Part shown: positions 56,763-64,000 of the stretch, one piece after another
How positions within the stretch are numbered: the stretch's first letter is position 1
Layout: each line of letters starts with the position of its first letter
Assembly: GCF_002904295.1 (NCBI RefSeq)
Contig: NZ_PPHG01000023.1
Coordinates: 62,001-126,000 of the forward strand
Direction of reading: 5' to 3'
From: Amycolatopsis sp. CA-128772
Lineage (GTDB): Bacteria > Actinomycetota > Actinomycetes > Mycobacteriales > Pseudonocardiaceae
DNA length: 64,000 nt
The notes under the pieces: model-generated
The model's input: only the letters and a program-made list of their open reading frames with translations
The model's database searches: none
What the model was told of the DNA's origin: nothing
Made by a program: the position numbers and the translations under genes

Positions 56763-57350
56763 GTGAAAACCACCTCAGGAGTCCTTCGTGGACTCGCGGC
56801 GTTTTCGGCCGCCACGGCCGCGCTCGTCGCGTTGCAGGCACCGGCGGCCGCAGCCGCGGCGCGAACGGATCTCGGGATCACCATGCAGGCACAGCAGAAG
56901 GACCAGTGGTGCTGGGACGCCAGCGGCAACACCATCGCCGCCTACTGGGGATACTCCCTGACCCAGACCCGGTTCTGCCAGATCGCGCACAACGAATCCG
57001 GCGGCGACTGCGCCAACAACCAGGGTTACCTCTCCGACCAGCAGCGCGTGTTCCGCTCCCTCGGCTTCACCAACGTCGGTACCTACTACTCGAACGGCCA
57101 GACGCTTTCCTTCACCGGCATCAAGAACCAGATCGACGCCGGGCAGCCGATCGGCACCCGGATCGGCTGGCGTTCCGGCGGCGGTCACATGCACGTCCTC
57201 TACGGCTACGACAATTCCACCAGCACCAACCGCGTGGAATACGGCGACCCGTGGCCGAGCAACAGCCGCTACAACTCGATGAACTACAGCACCTACCTGT
57301 CGAACACGCAGTTCTCGTGGACCCACACGCTATACGGAATCGAGGGATGA
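56763..57350 (+). CDS. Secreted papain-like cysteine protease (C39/C70 type)
   Basis: 195 residues. The signal peptide (about 1-33) leaves a mature protein that starts near the active site: QAQQKDQWCWDASGNTIAAY holds the oxyanion Gln and nucleophile Cys50, as in AvrRpt2-like and C39-type papain-fold proteases. The candidate His142 is in GGGHMHVLYGYD and Asp162 in YGDPWP. The usual Ala after the Cys-Trp is Asp here. GGAGGAACACTTC precedes the GTG at 56763. The stop overlaps the next gene (ATGA), so it is made in step with a membrane-anchored partner. The substrate is unknown. Confidence 0.82.
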   Translation: MKTTSGVLRGLAAFSAATAALVALQAPAAAAAARTDLGITMQAQQKDQWCWDASGNTIAAYWGYSLTQTRFCQIAHNESGGDCANNQGYLSDQQRVFRSLGFTNVGTYYSNGQTLSFTGIKNQIDAGQPIGTRIGWRSGGGHMHVLYGYDNSTSTNRVEYGDPWPSNSRYNSMNYSTYLSNTQFSWTHTLYGIEG

Positions 57351-58114
57351 GCATGCTGCGCAAAGCCATGGGCGTCGCCGTGCTGGCCGGCGCCGCGATG
57401 CTCACCACGGCCGGCGCCGCGAGCGCGGCGAGCGGCCCGGCGGGCACCCCGACCGCCGCCGACACCGCCGCCATCGGCCAGGTCACCGGCGGCCCGGCCA
57501 CCCTCGGCCGGCTCGCGGCGACGAAGTTCCCCGGCGCGCACGCGGCCGCCGCGGCCGCGCGGCAGTCGGCCGACCCGCGCACGCAGGTCCCCGTCTACGA
57601 GCCGACGGCCGCGTTCGTCGCCGGCCAGTCGGACGTGCCGGCCACGCTCGCCTACGTCGCCGTCCCGGCGCGGACCGGCGACGGCACCGCCGCCACCGTG
57701 TGGGCGGAACGCCAAGGCACCGCCTGGACCGTCGTGAACGTCGCCTCCGGCGACTACGAGCGGCAGTACGCCCAGGCCGCGGCCGGCGGCTACCTCCTGC
57801 ACGAACCGCAGGTCAACGCCTGGTACGCGGTGCACGGCGACGCCGTGACCGTGCTCGACGGCTCGGTCACCGGCCTGGCCGCGGGCACGAAGCTGTCCCT
57901 GGTGGACTACCGCGCGGCGCTGCATGGGCGGTACGCGGACAAGCTGCCGGGCTCGGCCTACGACCGCGACGGCGCGGGCGGCGGCTACGGCGGCCGCGAA
58001 CGGGCCGTCCCGGCCGTGGACCCCGGCGGCGTGCCGCTGCTGCCCTTCGTTCTCGGCGGCGTGCTGGTGCTGGTGGCCGGGGCGGCGGTCGTGCCGCGGC
58101 TGCGGCGGCAGTAG
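57347..58114 (+). CDS. Secreted, C-terminally membrane-anchored partner of the protease
   Basis: 255 residues that I do not recognise. The layout is: signal peptide (about 1-28, cleavage at ASA), an Ala-rich extracytoplasmic domain of about 180 residues (VYEPTAAFVAGQSDVPATLA, WYAVHGDAVTVLDGSVTG), a Gly-rich stretch, then one transmembrane helix (LLPFVLGGVLVLVAGAAVV) and a short basic end PRLRRQ. It has no LPXTG motif, so it is membrane-anchored rather than sorted to the wall. The ATGA overlap with the protease gene suggests it is its inhibitor, chaperone, anchor or substrate; which one is open. Confidence 0.75.
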   Translation: MSMLRKAMGVAVLAGAAMLTTAGAASAASGPAGTPTAADTAAIGQVTGGPATLGRLAATKFPGAHAAAAAARQSADPRTQVPVYEPTAAFVAGQSDVPATLAYVAVPARTGDGTAATVWAERQGTAWTVVNVASGDYERQYAQAAAGGYLLHEPQVNAWYAVHGDAVTVLDGSVTGLAAGTKLSLVDYRAALHGRYADKLPGSAYDRDGAGGGYGGRERAVPAVDPGGVPLLPFVLGGVLVLVAGAAVVPRLRRQ

Positions 58115-58122
58115 GACGGCGA

Positions 58123-58151
58123 GGGGCCGCCGGGACGCCCGGCGGCCCCTT
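58123..58151 (+). terminator. Terminator after the protease operon
   Basis: A 12-bp perfect stem (GGGGCCGCCGGG with its complement), loop ACG, then TT, nine bases after the stop. Confidence 0.9.
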
Positions 58152-58183
58152 GGCAGCGGGTCATGATCAGGTCACAATGCGCC

Positions 58184-59221
58184 ATGGCCGTTTCGCCCGG
58201 TGCGCCGCCGGAAGCGGCGCGCCCGGGGCTGAGCGCGTCGGACCTCGCGCTGGTGGAGGCGCTCCAGCGGGACCCGCGGGCGCCGTGGACGCGGATCGCC
58301 GCTGCCGTCGGCACCGACGCGACGACGGCGGCCCGCCGCTGGGAGCGCCTGCAGGCGGCCGGGCTGGCCTGGCTCACCGCCTACGCCACCGCGCCGACGA
58401 CCACGGTCGGCTACGTCGACCTGGCCTGCCGCCCGGACGCGCTCGGCAGCCTGACCCGCGAGCTGTGCGGCTGGCCGTCGGTGTTCAGCGTCGAGCGCAC
58501 GACGAGCCGGTTCGCGCTGTTCCTCAGCCTGGCCGCGCGCGACCTCGACGCCCTGGACGCGCTGGTCACCGGCCGGATCGGCGCACTGGCCGGGGTGCGG
58601 GAGGTCCGCTTCGCCGTCGCCACCCGCGTCTACCGGGAGGGCAGCGGCTGGCTGGTGAGCGCGCTCGCCCCGGAACAGCGGGCGGTGCTGGACGACACCG
58701 CGGTGCAGGCCCGGCTGGTGGTGCCGCAGCAGTGGAACGACCGGGACCTGCGTGCCCTGGTGGAGTCGCTCGGCGCGGACGGGCGGCGCAGCTACGCCGA
58801 GCTGGCCCGCGACTGCCGGATGAGCGAGTCGGCGGTGCGGCGCACGCTGGCGCGGATGCTGCGCAACCACGAACTCGACTTCCGGTGCGACCTCGCGCAC
58901 GTCCCGGCGGGCTGGCCGGTGATCGCGGGCTACCGGCTCGACGTCCGCGCGGCGGAGCTCGACCGCGCCGGCTCCGCGATCGCGCAGCTGCCCGAGACGC
59001 GGCTCTCGGCGGCCGTGGTGGGGGAGGGCAACCTCGTGGTGTCGGCGTGGCTGCGCGAGCCGGGCGACTGCACCGCCTACGAGACGCGGCTCGCGGGTGT
59101 CGCCCCCGGTGCGCGCGTCCTCGACCGGGCGATCACGCTCCGGATGCCGAAGCGGATGGGCCGCCTGCTGAGCCCGCACGGCCTCGCCGGCACCCACCAG
59201 GCGATCATCCCGGCCCGCTGA
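58184..59221 (+). CDS. Lrp/AsnC-family regulator, duplicated form
   Basis: 345 residues, twice the usual Lrp size: two AsnC-type units in tandem. HTH 1 is at about 15-60 (SASDLALVEALQRDPRAPWT, IAAAVGTDATTAARRWERL) and HTH 2 at about 175-220 (RDLRALVESLGADGRRSYAE, CRMSESAVRRTLARML); each is followed by a RAM-like ligand domain. Such fused forms occur in actinobacteria. The ATG at 58184 follows a CACAAT -10-like box at 58174, so a leaderless start is possible; an in-frame ATG at 58163 is the alternative. It may control the hydrolase and oxidase downstream. Confidence 0.88.
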   Translation: MAVSPGAPPEAARPGLSASDLALVEALQRDPRAPWTRIAAAVGTDATTAARRWERLQAAGLAWLTAYATAPTTTVGYVDLACRPDALGSLTRELCGWPSVFSVERTTSRFALFLSLAARDLDALDALVTGRIGALAGVREVRFAVATRVYREGSGWLVSALAPEQRAVLDDTAVQARLVVPQQWNDRDLRALVESLGADGRRSYAELARDCRMSESAVRRTLARMLRNHELDFRCDLAHVPAGWPVIAGYRLDVRAAELDRAGSAIAQLPETRLSAAVVGEGNLVVSAWLREPGDCTAYETRLAGVAPGARVLDRAITLRMPKRMGRLLSPHGLAGTHQAIIPAR

Positions 59222-59252
59222 CCTGGGGTGGGGAACGACTCTGGGGAGGATC

Positions 59253-60368
59253 ATGGACCTGCGCCAGACTCTGCAAAGCCACGTCGACGACGGCACGCTG
59301 CCCGGCGCGGTGGCGATCGTGGACCGCGACGGCCGCCGGGAGGTCGTCACCGTCGGTTCGGTCGACGTCGAGGGCAGCCGCCCGATGACCGAAGACACGC
59401 TGTTCCGGTTCGCCTCGATCACCAAGCCGATCACTGCGGCCGCGGTGCTGGTGCTGGCCGACGACGGCCGGCTCGCCCTCGACGACCCGATCGGCCGCTG
59501 GCTGCCCGAGCTGGCCGGGCCGAAGGTGGTGCGCACCCCGGCGAGCCCGCTCGACGACCTCGTCCCGGCGAAGCGGCCGATCACGGTGTTCGACGTGCTC
59601 ACCGGCCAGGCGGGCTGGGGCTTCCCGTCGGACTTCTCGCTCCCCGCCGTGCGGGCGCTCTTCCCGGTGCAGGGCGACGGCCGCGAGGTGCAGAGCTACC
59701 CCGAGCCCGACGTCTGGCTCGCGCGGCTCGCCGAGGTGCCGCTGGCCTACCAGCCGGGCGAAGCCTGGCTGTACGACACCTGTTCCACGATCCAGGGCCT
59801 GCTCGCCGCCCGCGTGTCCGGGCAGTCCTTCCCGGAGTTCCTCGCCGAACGGATCTTCGCCCCGCTGGGCATGACCGACACCGCTTTCGTGGCTGCGCCC
59901 GGCCGGTCCACCGCGTTCTACAAGCGGACCCCGGACGGGCTGGTGCTCGCCGACCCGCCGGACGGCCAGTGGCGCACGATGCCCGCGCTCCCGCTCGGCA
60001 ACGGCGGCCTCGCCGGGACAGCGGGGGACTGGGTGGCCTTCGGCCGGATGCTGCTGGCCGGGGGCGCCGGCGTGCTCACGCCCGAGGCCGTCCGGCTGCT
60101 GACCACCGACCACACCACCGCGGCGCACCGCGAGATCGGCGACCTCTTCCTCGAGGGCCAGGGCTGGGGGATGGGCGGCGCGGTGGACATCGCCGCCACC
60201 GAACCCTGGCACGTCCCGGGCCGGTACGGGTGGGTCGGCGGCACCGGCACCACCGCGCACGTCGTGCCCGCCACCGGCACGGTCGCCGTGCTGCTGACCC
60301 AGGTCGGCGAGGACAACCCCGTGCCGCCGGCGTGGCTGCGGGACTTCTGGCGCGCGGCCGCCGCGTAG
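59253..60368 (+). CDS. Beta-lactamase-fold serine hydrolase (class C/esterase type)
   Basis: 371 residues with no signal peptide, so probably cytoplasmic. The nucleophile motif Ser55-I-T-Lys58 lies in FRFASITKPI; the second motif, usually Tyr-x-Asn, appears as Tyr174-Asp-Thr in LYDTCSTIQG, and a WVGGTGTTA segment stands for the third. Such proteins are mostly esterases or amidases rather than drug-resistance enzymes. It lies 31 bp after the Lrp gene and 33 bp before alditol oxidase, so all three may be co-transcribed. Confidence 0.87.
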   Translation: MDLRQTLQSHVDDGTLPGAVAIVDRDGRREVVTVGSVDVEGSRPMTEDTLFRFASITKPITAAAVLVLADDGRLALDDPIGRWLPELAGPKVVRTPASPLDDLVPAKRPITVFDVLTGQAGWGFPSDFSLPAVRALFPVQGDGREVQSYPEPDVWLARLAEVPLAYQPGEAWLYDTCSTIQGLLAARVSGQSFPEFLAERIFAPLGMTDTAFVAAPGRSTAFYKRTPDGLVLADPPDGQWRTMPALPLGNGGLAGTAGDWVAFGRMLLAGGAGVLTPEAVRLLTTDHTTAAHREIGDLFLEGQGWGMGGAVDIAATEPWHVPGRYGWVGGTGTTAHVVPATGTVAVLLTQVGEDNPVPPAWLRDFWRAAAA

Positions 60369-60401
60369 GGTCGGAAAGAGGATCCGGTACGGCGGAGGGA
60401 C

Positions 60402-61646
60402 ATGCGGGTGGGCGAGTCGAACTGGGCCGGGAACCACACCTACGGCGCGGACGCGGTCGCGACCCCGCGGACGGTCGCCGAGGTGCAGGCGGCCGTCGCG
60501 GCGGCGACGCGCGTCAAGGCCCTCGGCAGCCGGCACTGCTTCAACGACATCGCGGACTCCCCGGGCGGCCTTCTCCTGGACCTGCGCGCCCTCGACGCCG
60601 GCGTCGAAATCGGCGACGGCACGGTGACGGTCGGCGGCTCCGCCCGCTACGGCGACTTCGCGCAGCAGGTGCACGCGGCCGGGTACGCGCTGCCGAACCT
60701 CGCGTCGCTGCCGCACATCACGGTGGCCGGCAGTGTCGCGACCGGCACCCACGGCTCCGGCCGCCGTCAGCCGGGGCTCGCCGCCGCCGTGTCCGGCCTC
60801 GAGCTGGTCACCGCGGACGGCGAGCTGCGGACGTTCACCCGCGCCGATGCCGAGTTCCCCGGGCTGGTCGTCGGGCTCGGCGCGGCCGGCGTCGTCACCC
60901 GGCTCACCCTCGACGTGGTCCCCGCCTTCGACGTCCGGCAGGACGTCTTCGACGGCCTGCCGTGGGACGCCGTGGACCGGCACTTCGACGAGGTCGAGGA
61001 CGCCGGCTACAGCGTCAGCCTGTTCACGAACTGGGCCAACGACACGATCGACCAGGTGTGGGTCAAGAGCCGCGTCGACGACTTCGCCGAGCGGGCCGGG
61101 CTGTTCGGCGCGGTGCCCGCGGACGGCCCGCGCCACCCGGCGCACGCTGCCGGTATCCCCGCGGGCAACTGCACCCCGCAGCTGGGGGTGCCGGGGCCGT
61201 GGCACGAGCGGCTCCCGCACTTCGCGCTGGCGTTCACCCCGAGCGTCGGCGACGAGCTGCAGTCGGAGTACTTCGTGCCCTACGGCGCCGCGGCCGCCGC
61301 GGTGCGGGCGGTCCGCGAGATCCGCGACCTGGTCGCCCCGCTCCTGCTGGTCTCGGAAATCCGCGCCATCGCGGGCGACGAGCTGTGGCTGAGCCCGTGC
61401 CAGGGCGGCGACCGGGTGGCCCTGCACTTCACCTGGCAGCCGCGCCAGCCGGAGGTCGAGGCGGTGCTGCCGGTGCTCGAGGAGCGCCTGGCCCCGTTCG
61501 GCGCGCGCCCGCACTGGGGCAAGCTCTTCCACGGCGTCCCGGGGAACTACCCGCGGCTGGCCGAGTTCCGGGCCCTCGCCGAACGCCTGGACCCGCAGGG
61601 GAAGTTCCGGAACCCGTTCCTGAACCGCACGGTGTTCGCGGGCTAG
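60402..61646 (+). CDS. aldO: Alditol oxidase (covalent FAD)
   Basis: 414 residues, close to Streptomyces AldO (418). The N-terminal FAD domain has His45 in LGSRHCFNDIADS, the position of the covalent flavin histidine, and SVATGTHGSG; the C-terminal substrate domain ends in HWGKLF and QGKFRNPFLNR. AldO oxidises xylitol, sorbitol and related polyols at the terminal hydroxyl with oxygen, giving aldoses and hydrogen peroxide. The stop codon shares CTAG with the stop of the converging LacI gene. A lactonase/gulonolactone oxidase role is a less likely alternative. Confidence 0.9.
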   Translation: MRVGESNWAGNHTYGADAVATPRTVAEVQAAVAAATRVKALGSRHCFNDIADSPGGLLLDLRALDAGVEIGDGTVTVGGSARYGDFAQQVHAAGYALPNLASLPHITVAGSVATGTHGSGRRQPGLAAAVSGLELVTADGELRTFTRADAEFPGLVVGLGAAGVVTRLTLDVVPAFDVRQDVFDGLPWDAVDRHFDEVEDAGYSVSLFTNWANDTIDQVWVKSRVDDFAERAGLFGAVPADGPRHPAHAAGIPAGNCTPQLGVPGPWHERLPHFALAFTPSVGDELQSEYFVPYGAAAAAVRAVREIRDLVAPLLLVSEIRAIAGDELWLSPCQGGDRVALHFTWQPRQPEVEAVLPVLEERLAPFGARPHWGKLFHGVPGNYPRLAEFRALAERLDPQGKFRNPFLNRTVFAG

Positions 61647-62626
61647 GCCGGCGGCGGCGCCGTGGTGGCGCGGACGATCAGGTAGGTGTCCAGGACCTGC
61701 GTCGTGTGCTCGTCGGCCTCGCCGTCGAGCAGGCCCAGCAGGATCGTCACCGCCGCGCGGCCCGCCGCCTCCGTCGGCATCGCGATCGTCGTCAGCGGGG
61801 GTGCGGAGATCGCCGCGAACACCAGGTCGTCGAAGCCCACGAGGCTGATCTCGTCCGGCACCGGCACGCCGCGGGCGTTCAGCCGCGCCAGCGCGCCGAA
61901 GGCGACCAGGTCGTTGTAGGCCACGATCGCCGTCACGTCCGCCGCCAGGGCCAGGTCCGCGCCCTGCAGGCCACCCTCGAACACCGGGGGGAACGGGCCG
62001 AACTCGACGACGTCGGTGCCGTGCCGCTGCGCCGCCTCCGCGAGGCCCTGCTTGCGGGCGTGGTTCGCCCACGACGCCCGCGGGCCGCCCAGGTAGGCGC
62101 AGCGGCGGTGGCCCAGCGCGGCCAGGTGCTGGACCGCCTGCCGCATGCCGTCCGCGGCGTCCATCACGATCGACGGGATCCCGGGCACCTCCCGGTTGAG
62201 CAGCACCAGCGTCGTCTGGCCGGCGAGTGCGCGCAGCTGGTCGTCGGTCATGCTCGGGCTGCACAGCACCACGCCGTCGACCTGCTTGGCCATCCGGCGC
62301 ACCAGGTTCTGCTCCATCGCCGGGTCCTCGTCGCTGTTGGCGAACAGCACGGCGATGTCGTCCTGCCGGGCCCGGGCCTGGACGCCGTTGAGCACGCCGG
62401 TGAAGAACGGGTTGCCCAGGTCCGAGACCACGATCCCGATGTGCCCGGTGCGCGCGGCGGGCACCGGCTGCGGCGCGCCGGCCGCGTGGTAGCCCAGCTC
62501 GTGCGCCGCGGCCAGCACCCGGGTGCGGGTCTGCTGCCGCACCAGGTCCGGGGACGTGAACGCCCGCGAGACGGTCGAGATCGACACGTTGGCCCGGCGG
62601 GCGACGTCGTGAATGGTCACGGTCAC
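61643..62626 (-). CDS. LacI-family regulator 4
   Basis: 327 residues. The HTH (VTIHDVARRANVSISTVSRA) and hinge are followed by the sugar-binding domain (GHIGIVVSDLGNPFFTGVLN, VGFDDLVFAAISAPPLTTI). It is clearly a different lineage from paralogues 1-3. The GTG at 62626 has GAGGAG five bases upstream; a GTG two codons later is possible. It diverges from the Gfo/Idh/MocA gene and probably regulates that catabolic unit. A polyol or sugar-acid effector is likely from context only. Confidence 0.93.
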   Translation of the reverse strand: MTVTIHDVARRANVSISTVSRAFTSPDLVRQQTRTRVLAAAHELGYHAAGAPQPVPAARTGHIGIVVSDLGNPFFTGVLNGVQARARQDDIAVLFANSDEDPAMEQNLVRRMAKQVDGVVLCSPSMTDDQLRALAGQTTLVLLNREVPGIPSIVMDAADGMRQAVQHLAALGHRRCAYLGGPRASWANHARKQGLAEAAQRHGTDVVEFGPFPPVFEGGLQGADLALAADVTAIVAYNDLVAFGALARLNARGVPVPDEISLVGFDDLVFAAISAPPLTTIAMPTEAAGRAAVTILLGLLDGEADEHTTQVLDTYLIVRATTAPPPA

Positions 62627-62733
62627 GGCAACTCCTCGGCAGGCTCCGAGCAACATCATGGAAACGGCTGCGAGCGTTGTCAACAAATCCTGCAAACCGG
62701 TGACCGACACTTGCAGGGCGAGCCGGACCATTC

Positions 62734-62749
62734 GAGTAAGCGCTATCTC
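62734..62749. promoter_or_regulatory. Candidate LacI-type operator
   Basis: GAGTAAGCGCTATCTC is 12 of 16 self-complementary around the AGCGCT core that LacI-family proteins favour. It lies in the divergent region between LacI regulator 4 and the dehydrogenase gene. Confidence 0.4.
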
Positions 62750-62811
62750 AAAACCGAGACCGCCATTCGGAGTACCGGATGTTCGACGAATTCGACGAAA
62801 CGTCCCGAACG

Positions 62812-62841
62812 TTGACACCCTCGTCGCGAACGCCCTACGGT
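62812..62841 (+). promoter_or_regulatory. Promoter of the Gfo/Idh/MocA gene
   Basis: A consensus TTGACA (62812-62817), 18-bp spacer and TACGGT (62836-62841), giving a leader of about 75 bases before the ATG at 62925. Confidence 0.6.
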
Positions 62842-62924
62842 GGCGACCGGAAGTTTTCTCCCGAACTCCTGACCCATTCGTCAGTTCCGCGCGGCCCGCA
62901 GCGGGTCCCGCCGATCGGAGATCC

Positions 62925-64000
62925 ATGTCGGGGAGCCGGAGCCGCACCGTGGCGGACGCGCCGAGGCTGGCCGTCGTCGGCACGTCCGGCTACGCGTTCA
63001 GCTACCTGCACCGGGCGCGCATCCTGCACGACGAGGGTCTGGTCCGGTTCGCCGGGATGGCCGACATCCGGCCGCCGTCCGCCGCCGCGATCGCGCTGCT
63101 GCCCGAGGGCGGCACCGCGCACGCCGGGGTCGACGACCTGCTCCGCCGCTGCCGCCCCGACATCACCGTGGTCGCGACGCCGCCGCACGCGCACGTCCAG
63201 GCCGGCGGCGCGGTGCTGCGCGCGGGCAGCGACCTGCTGCTGGAAACCCCGCCGGTGCTCGACCTCGCCGGCTTCACGACGTTGACGCGGCTGGCCGCGG
63301 AGACCGGATCGGCCTGCCAGACGGGGTTCCAGAGCTTCGGCTCCCCGGCCCTGCCCGTGCTGCGGGCGGCGATCGACGGCGGGAAGCTCGGCGACGTCAT
63401 CGGGGTCGGCGCGGCCGGGGCGTGGATCCGCACCGACGCCTACTACCGCCGCAACCCGTGGGCCGGCCGCCGCTGGCTCGACGGCGAGGCCGTCGTCGAC
63501 GGCGCCCTGACCAACCCGTTCTCCCACGCCGTGGCCACCGCGCTGCTGGTCGGCGGGGTGGCCGGCCGGGACCCGGCGGAGATCGCGCTGGAGCTCTACG
63601 GCACGCGCGACATCGAAGCCGACGACACCGCCTGCCTGCGGATCCGGTTCGGCGACGGGCCCGAGATCGTCGTCGCCGCCTCGCTGTGCGCCGAGCAGGA
63701 CCACGAGCCCTACGTCGTGGTGCACGGCGTCCGGGGGCGCGCGAAGTTCTGGTACAAGAGCCACCGCCTGGAGATCGACGACGAGCGGGTCCACCTCGGC
63801 CCGCCGGCCGACCTGCTGCGCAACCTGATCGCCCACCACCGCGACCCGGCCGGCGTGCCGCTGCTGGCTCCGCTGGCGGAGACCCGGGCGTTCGCCTCGG
63901 TGGTCGAAGCGGTGCGGGACGCCCCGTCGCCCTCGCGGATCCCGGCGGGCTGGATCCGCACGGTCGGCGAAGGCGCCGGCCGCCACCCGGTGGTGCGCGG
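62925..64000 (+). CDS. Gfo/Idh/MocA-family oxidoreductase (3' end outside window)
   Basis: The frame is open to the window edge; 358 residues are visible. The N-terminal Rossmann fold has LAVVGTSGYAFSYLHRARIL (a variant of GxGxxG) and the family segment RPDITVVATPPHAHVQ, then LLLETPPVLDLAGF where most members have the E-K-P motif (here E-T-P-P, so the catalytic Lys is missing). The C-terminal beta-sheet domain follows. These enzymes oxidise or reduce sugars and inositols with NAD(P). CGGAG lies before the ATG. It diverges from LacI regulator 4. Confidence 0.85.
   Translation, partial: MSGSRSRTVADAPRLAVVGTSGYAFSYLHRARILHDEGLVRFAGMADIRPPSAAAIALLPEGGTAHAGVDDLLRRCRPDITVVATPPHAHVQAGGAVLRAGSDLLLETPPVLDLAGFTTLTRLAAETGSACQTGFQSFGSPALPVLRAAIDGGKLGDVIGVGAAGAWIRTDAYYRRNPWAGRRWLDGEAVVDGALTNPFSHAVATALLVGGVAGRDPAEIALELYGTRDIEADDTACLRIRFGDGPEIVVAASLCAEQDHEPYVVVHGVRGRAKFWYKSHRLEIDDERVHLGPPADLLRNLIAHHRDPAGVPLLAPLAETRAFASVVEAVRDAPSPSRIPAGWIRTVGEGAGRHPVVR

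Noticed and set aside
62782..62799. Tandem direct repeat TTCGACGAA
   Set aside because: Only two copies of nine bases with no second occurrence nearby; could be a half-site but is also compatible with chance.

Overview
The window is about 72% GC chromosomal DNA with strong third-position G/C bias, GGAGG-type ribosome binding sites, many GTG starts and many ATGA or GTGA gene overlaps. Actinobacterial families recur: an AfsR/SARP regulator, a CU044_5270-type anti-sigma-like protein, alditol oxidase, an oversized secreted GH35 enzyme and CBM2 plus Ser/Thr-rich linkers. Together these suggest a soil actinomycete, most likely Pseudonocardiaceae (Amycolatopsis-like); this is an inference from style, not a database match. 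I saw no rRNA, tRNA, CRISPR array, transposase or phage gene.

Layout. 0-6.4 kb holds a two-component system, a folE/FAD-reductase pair facing a cysteine-rich regulator, and an ECF sigma factor with its membrane partner. 6.4-38.9 kb is dominated by plant-polysaccharide use: LacI regulator 1 with a secreted GH35 beta-galactosidase, then (after transporters, a CBM2 beta-helix protein, a DD-carboxypeptidase and an EEP protein) LacI regulator 2, a YtfQRT-YjfF-type furanose importer, a secreted GH51 arabinofuranosidase with three LamG-like modules, araB-araD-araA and a ChvE-GguAB importer. A third LacI paralogue lacking its DNA-binding domain lies at 38.0 kb. Operators of the form TGTTAGCGCTAACA recur at 7720, 18603, 19765 and 37981 and tie these units into one probable arabinogalactan/arabinan regulon: secreted enzymes release galactose and arabinofuranose, the two ABC systems import them, and AraA, AraB and AraD convert arabinose to xylulose 5-phosphate.

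38.9-48.7 kb carries a P450/MFS pair and a glycerol regulon: an IclR regulator diverging from glpF-glpK-glpD across two matching operators. A second glycerol kinase, fused to a hemerythrin-like HHE domain, is read in the IclR direction. 48.7-55.7 kb has a phosphotransferase, argG with an ARG-box-like site over a probably leaderless promoter, a TetR/oxidoreductase pair and a large SARP regulator. 55.9-58.1 kb encodes secreted proteins, including a papain-like protease translationally coupled to a membrane-anchored partner. 58.2-64 kb holds an Lrp/AsnC regulator, a beta-lactamase-fold hydrolase, alditol oxidase, another LacI regulator and an incomplete Gfo/Idh/MocA dehydrogenase.

The most unusual signals are the GlpK-HHE fusion, the HTH-less LacI paralogue that keeps an operator-like promoter, two intergenic arrays with an identical 21-bp period and the same CTCGCGTGA core in opposite orientation (both between converging genes), and the 11-mer TCCACTGTGGA, which keeps the same strand orientation whichever way the host gene runs.
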